Part shown: piece after piece, positions 1-5,523 of the stretch
Numbering within the stretch: position 1 is the stretch's first letter
Layout: each line of letters begins with the position of its first letter
NCBI GenBank assembly: GCA_030596185.1
Contig: JAUVKP010000067.1
Span: forward strand, 1-6,462
Direction of reading: 5' to 3'
Source: Fidelibacterota bacterium
Lineage (GTDB): Bacteria > Fidelibacterota > Fidelibacteria > Fidelibacterales > Fidelibacteraceae
Length of the DNA stretch: 6,462 nucleotides
Translations under genes and position numbers: made by a program
Notes under the pieces: generated by a model
Databases searched by the model: none
What the model was told of the DNA's origin: nothing
Seen by the model: only the letters and a program-made list of their open reading frames with translations

Positions 1-1
1 T

Positions 2-127
2 CAACAGCTTCGGGCAAGTGAACAACAACTCAGAGCTGCGAATCAACAACTTGAAGCAAATAATCAGCAGTTAATTGCAACTGAACAGCAATTGCGTGCC
101 ACCAATCAACAGCTAATAGCAAGTGAA
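2..127 (+). repeat. Six in-frame 21-bp repeats encoding a heptad coiled coil
   Basis: Six consecutive 21-base units (2-22, 23-43, 44-64, 65-85, 86-106, 107-127) encode QQLRASE, QQLRAAN, QQLEANN, QQLIATE, QQLRATN and QQLIASE. Units 1 and 6 share 17 of 21 bases by hand count. With Leu as the d position, position a is Glu or Asn, as in a polar-core signalling helix. The array probably continues left of the window. Such QQL-repeat linkers are known before PAS domains in Bacteroidota-type sensors. Confidence 0.9.
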
Positions 128-1792
128 AACAGCTTAAAAATAGAAAAAGAATTCTCCGAAAATCTTTTAGAAACTGCCAATACATTTATTCTTACATTAG
201 ATAAGCATGCCAATATTACTTTATTTAATAAATTTGCTGAAAAACTTACAGGCCGTAAAAAAGAAAACGTGCTAGGAAAGAACTGGTTTGATCTTTTCAT
301 TTCGGAACAAAACGGTAATACAATTCCCACGGTTTTTCAAAATGTTCTTAAAGGAATGCCGAAATTTTCTTCTTATGAAAATTTTATTTTGTGTGAAGAT
401 GGTTCTGAGAAATTAATCTCTTGGAAGAATACTGTGCTGAAAGACGGTAATGGGAAAATATCCGGAATTTTAAGTATTGGCAGTGACATCACTGAACGTA
501 AGCAAATGGAAGAAATCTTAGAAGAAAACGAGAAGCAGTTACAAACGTTGCTCAATACTATGCCGGATTTTATTTGCTTTAAGGATGGGAACGGTCGATG
601 GATCAAAGTTAATGATGCAAGCATCCGTATTTTTCAGCTCGAGGATGTGGACTATCAGGGAAAAAAAGATTCCGAATTGGCTGAACTTAACAGTAAGCTT
701 CGAGGTACATTCCTCACCTGCAAAGAAACCGATGCAAGAGCCTGGAAAGAGGGTGGTCTTATTCGCGCAGAAGAGACAATTCCTGATGCCAATGGTTCAA
801 TTCGGATTTACGAAGTAACTAAAGTGTCTGTTTCTCATTCAAATGAGGAACGGAAAGGTCTTGTCGTTATAGGACATGACATCACCGAACGCAAGCAAGC
901 GGAAAAAAATATTATAAAACTTTCTACCGCAGTGGAACAAAGCCCTTCTGTTATTGTAATTGCAGATTTGGATGGTAAAATTGAATATGTAAATCTAAAA
1001 TTTACAGAGTTAACGGGATATTCCACTAAAGAGGCTATTGGGGAAAAACCAAGAATTCTTAAATCCGGTGAGTTGCCGGATGAAATATATAAAGAATTAT
1101 GGGAGACAATATCTTCCGGTAAAGAGTGGCACGGAGAATTTCATAATAAAAAGAAGAATGGAAAATTCTTCTGGGAAGCCGCTTCTATTTCACCAATATT
1201 TGATAAGCAAGGCAAAATTACCGGTTATTTAAAAGTTGCCGAAAACATTACTGAGCGTAAGCAGATTGAGGAAAAATTGAAAAATAATGAATATTTTTTA
1301 AATAGTGTATTAGAAAGTGTTCAGAATGGTATCAGTGTACTTAATCCGGATTTGACTATCCGTCATGTCAATGGTATAATGAATAATTGGTATAAAAAAA
1401 ATCTTCCTTTGAAAGGGAAAAAGTGCTATGAAGCTTATCATAATGCGGATAAACCCTGTGATCCCTGTCCAACCCTTCGTTGTTTGAAATCCGGTAAAAC
1501 AGAATGGAATATTGTTCCGGGACTCCCGGGTTCCCCGGTAAAGTGGGTTGAACTTTTTTCTTATCCAATAAAGGATCAAAATTCAGGTAAGATAACCGGT
1601 GTGGTTGAATTTGTGCGTGACATTACCGAGCGTAAACAGACTGAAGAAAAGCTGAAAAAGAGAATGAATGAACTTGAAATTTTCAATGATGCTTCGGTAA
1701 ACAGAGAAATTAAGATCAATGAATTACGAAAAGAAATCAATGAATTGCTCGAAAAAACGGGTGAAAAAGCAAAATATGAAATTATAGAGTAA
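2..1792 (+). CDS. Multi-PAS sensor protein, 5'-truncated by window edge, no kinase domain
   Basis: The frame is open from base 2, so the gene starts before the window; 596 residues are visible. TTG at 92 lies inside the coding repeat and is not the start. Visible residues 1-42 are six heptads of the form QQLxAxE/N, a coiled coil. Four PAS domains follow at about 51-166, 176-297, 306-423 and 430-546. Each ends in D/N-I-T-E-R-K-Q, the usual PAS exit linker. PAS3 (motif EWHGEFHNKKKNGKFFWE) resembles the NifL/MmoS type, some members of which bind FAD. PAS4 carries four cysteines (475, 486, 489, 494). The last 50 residues are a charged helix ending in KYEIIE. No HisKA, HATPase, GGDEF or receiver follows, so signalling probably works by protein contact, unless a transmitter lies in the unseen N-terminus. 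The next + strand gene, a hybrid kinase, is a possible partner. PAS assignment is firm; ligands are unknown. Confidence 0.9.
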   Translation, partial: QQLRASEQQLRAANQQLEANNQQLIATEQQLRATNQQLIASENSLKIEKEFSENLLETANTFILTLDKHANITLFNKFAEKLTGRKKENVLGKNWFDLFISEQNGNTIPTVFQNVLKGMPKFSSYENFILCEDGSEKLISWKNTVLKDGNGKISGILSIGSDITERKQMEEILEENEKQLQTLLNTMPDFICFKDGNGRWIKVNDASIRIFQLEDVDYQGKKDSELAELNSKLRGTFLTCKETDARAWKEGGLIRAEETIPDANGSIRIYEVTKVSVSHSNEERKGLVVIGHDITERKQAEKNIIKLSTAVEQSPSVIVIADLDGKIEYVNLKFTELTGYSTKEAIGEKPRILKSGELPDEIYKELWETISSGKEWHGEFHNKKKNGKFFWEAASISPIFDKQGKITGYLKVAENITERKQIEEKLKNNEYFLNSVLESVQNGISVLNPDLTIRHVNGIMNNWYKKNLPLKGKKCYEAYHNADKPCDPCPTLRCLKSGKTEWNIVPGLPGSPVKWVELFSYPIKDQNSGKITGVVEFVRDITERKQTEEKLKKRMNELEIFNDASVNREIKINELRKEINELLEKTGEKAKYEIIE

Positions 1793-1810
1793 AGATCCGG
1801 GTTTATCCGG

Positions 1811-1843
1811 GTTCACTCCGACCCTGAAACGTCGGGGTGGAAC
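1811..1843 (+). other. Strong intergenic hairpin
   Basis: GTTCACTCCGAC (1811-1822) pairs with GTCGGGGTGGAAC (1831-1843) around the 8-base loop CCTGAAAC. This gives 12 base pairs with one T-G wobble and one bulged G. It starts 18 bases after the stop of the multi-PAS gene. No T-run follows directly, so it may be an RNA-stabilising or processing structure, or part of a dispersed repeat, rather than a terminator by itself. The same pairing exists on the other strand. Confidence 0.6.
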
Positions 1844-1847
1844 TGTG

Positions 1848-1866
1848 CCGGAACAAGTCCGGTTTT
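1848..1866 (+). terminator. Possible weak intrinsic terminator after the multi-PAS gene
   Basis: CCGGA (1848-1852) and TCCGG (1858-1862) form a 5-bp GC-rich stem with a 5-base loop, followed at once by TTTT (1863-1866). It sits four bases after the larger hairpin and 55 bases after the multi-PAS stop codon. The stem is short and the T-run is only four bases, so termination may be partial and read-through into the hybrid kinase gene is possible. Confidence 0.4.
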
Positions 1867-1911
1867 CCCATTGGCTGACGGAGAGAGTAGATTTGAGACG
1901 AAATTTTTGCA

Positions 1912-1970
1912 TTCTGAACTTTCCTTCGAATAAATTCGCTGTGGAATTTAATCTGTTGAATAGTTCCGAA
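1912..1970. repeat. Imperfect inverted repeat upstream of the hybrid kinase
   Basis: TTCTGAACT (1912-1920) and AGTTCCGAA (1962-1970) are inverted copies matching at 8 of 9 positions. Between them, CGAAT-AA-ATTCG (1927-1938) is a smaller palindrome. The outer arms are symmetric about base 1941. The element could be a decayed mobile repeat or an operator region for the gene starting at 2018. The sequence does not decide which. Confidence 0.35.
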
Positions 1971-2004
1971 CTCAATTTAGATAGTAAGGTTAAAAATTTA
2001 AACC

Positions 2005-2008
2005 GAGG
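2005..2008 (+). promoter_or_regulatory. Ribosome binding site that sets the hybrid kinase start
   Basis: GAGG at 2005-2008 lies 9 bases before ATG at 2018, a normal spacing. The in-frame TTG at 2009 directly abuts GAGG, leaving no room for initiation. ATG 2018 is therefore the preferred start. Confidence 0.65.
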
Positions 2009-2017
2009 TTGAAGGTT

Positions 2018-5000
2018 ATGAAGATAAAAGTGTTGCGACATTTCATTTCAAATGTGTTGTTCCCGATAATACTCGTAAATTGTATTGTGTCACCATATTT
2101 ACTTGCCCAAGAGATCTCTCTAACGGAAAAAGAACAAATCTGGATCGATGCTCACCCAATTATCCGAATGAGTGTGGATGTGGGTTACGGTCCCTATACC
2201 TTTCTTGATGCTGAAGGACGGTTACAAGGTGTGGCAGTAGATTTTTTCGCTGATATTGAACGTTGTCTTGGTATCCATTTTGAAATTGTATCCAACCTTT
2301 CATGGCTTCAACAGATACAGGCAATACAGGAACATCGTTTGGATGTGATGGCCACTGTAGTAAAACTACCCGGGCGAGAGACTTTTCTTGAATTTACGGA
2401 GATTTATTTACCCACACCTTTAGTTATCATGACCCGCCAAGAGACGCCCCAACTGCACTCTTTCAAAGAACTGCAACATCTGCGTCTCTCATTGGTCGAA
2501 GGTTATTCTTCCAGTAAACAATTAATTATCCAATTCCCAAACTTGCGTCTTTCTTATGTTACAACTCCGATAGAAGGATTGCGCTCAGTTGCTTCCGGTA
2601 TAACAGATGCTTATGTCGGAGCACTAGGAGTAAACAGCTTCTTAGCTGCACGTAATGGTATTACCAATCTTAAAGTTAATGCTGCTTTTGACATGGTCGA
2701 TAACGGCCAACGTTTCGGGGTGCGAAAGGATTGGCCACAATTAGCATTACTGTTGGATAAATCTTTGCTTGCTATCTCTGAAGAGCGCAGGAATGATATT
2801 TTTCAACATTGGCTATCACCACTGTACACAAGTGATGTCAAGCGACTAAGTCGACCGAGAGATATAATCCGCCTATTTCCATGGCTACTGGGCAGCTTGG
2901 GATTGGTCTTACTAGGCTACCTTGTTGTTTTATTATGGAACCACCAGTTGAAAAAAGAGCTGGCGCGATATAGCGCTAAGCACAAGCAAACAGAGAAAAC
3001 GTTACGGGATAGTGAGGAAAAATACCGCTTGATCGTTGAAAACGCACATGACGGCATTGAAATTACCCAAGATGATCAGATTATTTTTACCAATGCCCGT
3101 TTTGCCGAAATGCTGGGATATACTACCGATGAATTGACCCGCACACCCTTTCATAAAATCTTTACGAAACAGTCTGTCCAGGAGACTTATGAACGTAAGA
3201 ACAATCGGAAAAACGGGAAGCCGGTGAATTATCAGTATGAAGCAACTATGCTAAAAAAAGATAAAACTATCATTGATGTGGACGTTAAATATGAAATTAT
3301 TGATTATAGGGGAATGCCGGCTACTTTCGCTATCATTCGCGACATCACTGAAAGCAAGCAGGTAAGAAAAAATAATAAAGAAAAATCCATACAACTCGAA
3401 GATCAATTTGAAAAAAGTGAAAAACAACGAATTGCAAATTTAATTATTTTAAAGGATCTTAATAAAACAAGCAAGGAATTGTATTCAGAAATCAATGAAC
3501 GTAAACATGCAGAAAAAGTCCAAAAGGTATTGTACAATATATCCAATGCGGTTTCGTCATCAGAAAATCTTGAAAAGTTAATTGGCCGAATACAAAAAGA
3601 GCTCGGAACAATTATTGATACTAAGAATTTTTATGTCGCTCTTTACGATGATAAAACGGATATACTTTCATTTCCATTTTATGCCGATGAAAAAGATACG
3701 GCTAAATCTGCTCCGGCAGGAAAAACATTAACCAAGTATGTGATTGAAACAAAGAAATCATTACTTGCAAATCTCGATGTTAAAAAAAGATTTGTCAGGG
3801 AAGGGAAACTGGAACATCAGGGAAGTTTATCAAAGATATGGTTGGGGGTACCTTTAATAACTGAAGGAAAAGTAATCGGTGCTTTCGCCGTCCAAAGTTA
3901 TACTAATGAAAATGCTTACAATGAATTAGATATGAAAATACTCGAATTTGTTTCCGGACAAATAAGTCGCTCAATAGAGCGAAAAAGGGCATATGAGGAC
4001 ATAAGGGCAGCCCTTGAAAAGGCCACCGAATCCGATCGTTTAAAATCAGCATTTCTGGCAAATATGAGCCATGAGATACGCACTCCCATGAATGGTATTC
4101 TGGGCTTTTCCGGTTTACTGAAGAAACCGGAACTTTCAACGAAAGATCAGAAACAATATATTGATATTATCGAAAAGAGCGGTGAGCGCTTGTTAAGTAC
4201 AATTAATGATCTGGTAGATATCTCAAAAATTGAAGCGGATCAAGTAGATGTTCATATTAACAAAACAAATATCAATAACAAAATAAAGGACCTTTACAAT
4301 TTCTTTAAACTCCAAGCGGAAGAAAAAGGAATCCGACTTTCATATACACATACCTTAGCTATGGAAAATGCGGAAATAAGTACCGATCACGAAAAAGTCT
4401 ATGCTATCCTGACCAATCTTATTAGAAATGCCATTAAATTTACCCATGAGGGCAGTATTGAATTCGGGTATACGAAAAAAGAAAGCGAACTGGAATTCTT
4501 TGTAAAAGATACGGGTATAGGTGTTGCTGAAGATAGACAGCTTCATATTTTTGAGCGCTTTATCCAGGCGGATATTGGAGATAGAAAGGTACATGAAGGA
4601 TCAGGCCTTGGTCTGTCGATCTCAAAAGCCTATGTGGAAATACTGGGAGGCAAGATCCGGATAGAATCTCAAGAGGGTATAGGAAGCCAATTTTATTTCA
4701 CGCTTCCTCTTAACTCGGAAACAAAGCGTATTGAGCCGGAAAAGACAGCTGTTATTGAAGAGAAAATACCCGTCTTTGCGAAAAAGCCAACCATACTTAT
4801 TGCCGAAGATGAAGCGGCTTCTTTTTTGTATCTCAAAATTCTTTTGGAGGATGTATCCCATAACATAATCGAAACAAAAAATGGTACAGAAGCAGTTGAA
4901 TATTGCAAGACCCATCAAGATGTTGATCTGATATTAATGGACGCCAGGATGCCAAAAATGGATGGCAGTAAAGCCACGCGAGAAATCCGGAAATTCAATA

Positions 5001-5149
5001 AAGATGTTATCATTATAGCGCAAACTGCTTATGCAATGAGCGGCGATTGCGAAGAGATGATCGCTGTGGGTTGCAATGATTATATCAGCAAGCCGATTGA
5101 TAGTAATAAATTATTAAATATGATCAAGAAACATTTAAAGGATAGTTGA
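2018..5149 (+). CDS. Membrane hybrid histidine kinase (solute-binding sensor, PAS, GAF, HisKA, HATPase, receiver)
   Basis: This 1043-residue sensor kinase starts at ATG 2018. Residues 1-30 form a signal peptide. About 32-270 are a periplasmic SBP_bac_3-like (BvgS/EvgS-type) domain with the entry LTEKEQIWIDAHP. A membrane helix follows at about 287-307, then PAS (328-448), coiled coil (449-500), GAF (about 502-655) and HisKA with phospho-acceptor His685 in FLANMSHEIRTPMNG. The HATPase has its N box at N800-N804, DTGIGV at 831 and GSGLGL at 861. The C-terminal receiver (925-1040) has acidic E930/D931, phospho-acceptor Asp975, Thr1003 and Lys1025. All catalytic residues are present, so it should autophosphorylate and pass phosphate to its own receiver. 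No HPt domain or DNA-binding output is attached, and none lies nearby. BvgS, by contrast, carries an HPt. A terminator follows at 5268. The family call is very secure; the ligand is unknown, with an amino acid or similar small solute a guess from the domain family. Confidence 0.95.
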   Translation: MKIKVLRHFISNVLFPIILVNCIVSPYLLAQEISLTEKEQIWIDAHPIIRMSVDVGYGPYTFLDAEGRLQGVAVDFFADIERCLGIHFEIVSNLSWLQQIQAIQEHRLDVMATVVKLPGRETFLEFTEIYLPTPLVIMTRQETPQLHSFKELQHLRLSLVEGYSSSKQLIIQFPNLRLSYVTTPIEGLRSVASGITDAYVGALGVNSFLAARNGITNLKVNAAFDMVDNGQRFGVRKDWPQLALLLDKSLLAISEERRNDIFQHWLSPLYTSDVKRLSRPRDIIRLFPWLLGSLGLVLLGYLVVLLWNHQLKKELARYSAKHKQTEKTLRDSEEKYRLIVENAHDGIEITQDDQIIFTNARFAEMLGYTTDELTRTPFHKIFTKQSVQETYERKNNRKNGKPVNYQYEATMLKKDKTIIDVDVKYEIIDYRGMPATFAIIRDITESKQVRKNNKEKSIQLEDQFEKSEKQRIANLIILKDLNKTSKELYSEINERKHAEKVQKVLYNISNAVSSSENLEKLIGRIQKELGTIIDTKNFYVALYDDKTDILSFPFYADEKDTAKSAPAGKTLTKYVIETKKSLLANLDVKKRFVREGKLEHQGSLSKIWLGVPLITEGKVIGAFAVQSYTNENAYNELDMKILEFVSGQISRSIERKRAYEDIRAALEKATESDRLKSAFLANMSHEIRTPMNGILGFSGLLKKPELSTKDQKQYIDIIEKSGERLLSTINDLVDISKIEADQVDVHINKTNINNKIKDLYNFFKLQAEEKGIRLSYTHTLAMENAEISTDHEKVYAILTNLIRNAIKFTHEGSIEFGYTKKESELEFFVKDTGIGVAEDRQLHIFERFIQADIGDRKVHEGSGLGLSISKAYVEILGGKIRIESQEGIGSQFYFTLPLNSETKRIEPEKTAVIEEKIPVFAKKPTILIAEDEAASFLYLKILLEDVSHNIIETKNGTEAVEYCKTHQDVDLILMDARMPKMDGSKATREIRKFNKDVIIIAQTAYAMSGDCEEMIAVGCNDYISKPIDSNKLLNMIKKHLKDS

Positions 5150-5152
5150 CAG

Positions 5153-5202
5153 GTCAAGAGTCGAGAGTCGAGAGGTCGATGAGTCGATGGTCGATAGGTC
5201 GA
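5153..5202 (+). repeat. GTCGA short tandem repeat array
   Basis: GTCGA occurs at 5160, 5167, 5175, 5183, 5190 and 5198, preceded by the variant GTCAA at 5153. Start-to-start spacings are 7, 7, 8, 8, 7 and 8 bases. The units differ mainly in the linker (GA, GAG, TGA, TG, TAG). The array begins four bases after the hybrid kinase stop codon and lies outside any convincing gene. It looks like an intergenic microsatellite-type array. Confidence 0.75.
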
Positions 5203-5208
5203 GAGAAT

Positions 5209-5222
5209 GGAGTAAGGACTCC
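5209..5222 (+). other. Small hairpin between the repeat array and the terminator
   Basis: GGAGT (5209-5213) and ACTCC (5218-5222) form a perfect 5-bp stem with loop AAGG. No T-run follows. Both arms are also complementary to parts of the terminator stem at 5268-5287, so the two structures could compete in the RNA. That competition is inference. Confidence 0.3.
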
Positions 5223-5267
5223 TCCGATTCCAAAGCTTCAGGGTGGGGCTAGATGGCGTACCACTCG

Positions 5268-5290
5268 ACTCCCCTATCTTGGGGAGTTTT
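5268..5290 (+). terminator. Intrinsic terminator for the hybrid kinase transcript
   Basis: ACTCCCC (5268-5274) pairs perfectly with GGGGAGT (5281-5287) around loop TATCTT, followed by TTTGTTAT. The 7-bp GC-rich stem with a T-rich tail on the + strand fits a Rho-independent terminator. It lies 118 bases after the hybrid kinase stop. The opposite strand lacks a T-run after the stem, so it should act only on + strand transcription. Confidence 0.65.
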
Positions 5291-5369
5291 GTTATATAGA
5301 TACTTTTTTCAAGAGAGAAGTTTTGTGGCATTTCAAGATGTGAGAAGGCGATGTGGAGAAGAGGGGAAA

Positions 5370-5459
5370 TGATTTACGAATATCGAACAAGGAACGACGA
5401 ACTCCGAAGTAAATATTTACTTCGCAATTCTAAAATCGTTAATCGATATTCTGAGTTCA
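5370..5459. repeat. Long imperfect palindrome with a perfect 20-bp core
   Basis: The core at 5405-5424 is a perfect palindrome (CGAAGTAAAT / ATTTACTTCG). The symmetry continues outwards: GAATATCGA (5378-5386) mirrors TCGATATTC (5443-5451) at exactly equal distance. Over 5378-5451, 27 of 37 arm positions pair by hand count, and weaker pairing continues to 5370/5459. The layout resembles a small miniature inverted-repeat or REP-like element. I recall similar sequences scattered between genes in Bacteroidota genomes, but could not check this. It lies in the gap between the convergent genes and could fold in RNA from either strand. Confidence 0.6.
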
Positions 5460-5523
5460 ATCTGCAAATAACGATCACCAACACATGTGACTGTTTGAAA
5501 TATGGAAGAAAGTCAAAGGTCAA

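Noticed and set aside
92..1792. TTG at 92 as start of the multi-PAS gene
   Set aside because: The same frame is open to base 2, and the heptad repeat continues unbroken upstream of 92. The gene is cut by the window edge.
1956..1983. Promoter TTGAAT-16-TAGATA before the hybrid kinase
   Set aside because: The -10 matches the sigma-70 consensus at only 3 of 6 positions and the spacing is short. It is no better than chance in AT-rich DNA.
2009..2017. TTG at 2009 as start of the hybrid kinase
   Set aside because: It directly abuts GAGG (2005-2008), leaving no spacing. ATG 2018 has a 9-base gap and gives a normal signal peptide.
1724..2041. Minus-strand 105-residue open frame
   Set aside because: It overlaps the multi-PAS 3' end and the hybrid kinase 5' end, and has no recognisable domain or ribosome site.
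2078..2083. Lipoprotein signal at Cys22 of the hybrid kinase
   Set aside because: The residues before Cys are L-V-N; Asn at -1 does not fit a lipobox. An ordinary signal peptide ending near LLA-Q is more likely.
5153..5202. CRISPR array
   Set aside because: Units are only 5 bases with 2-3 base linkers, there are no spacers of normal length, and no cas gene is in the window.
5146..5343. 65-residue + strand open frame after the hybrid kinase
   Set aside because: It runs through the GTCGA array and the terminator hairpin, lacks a ribosome site of its own and resembles no known family.
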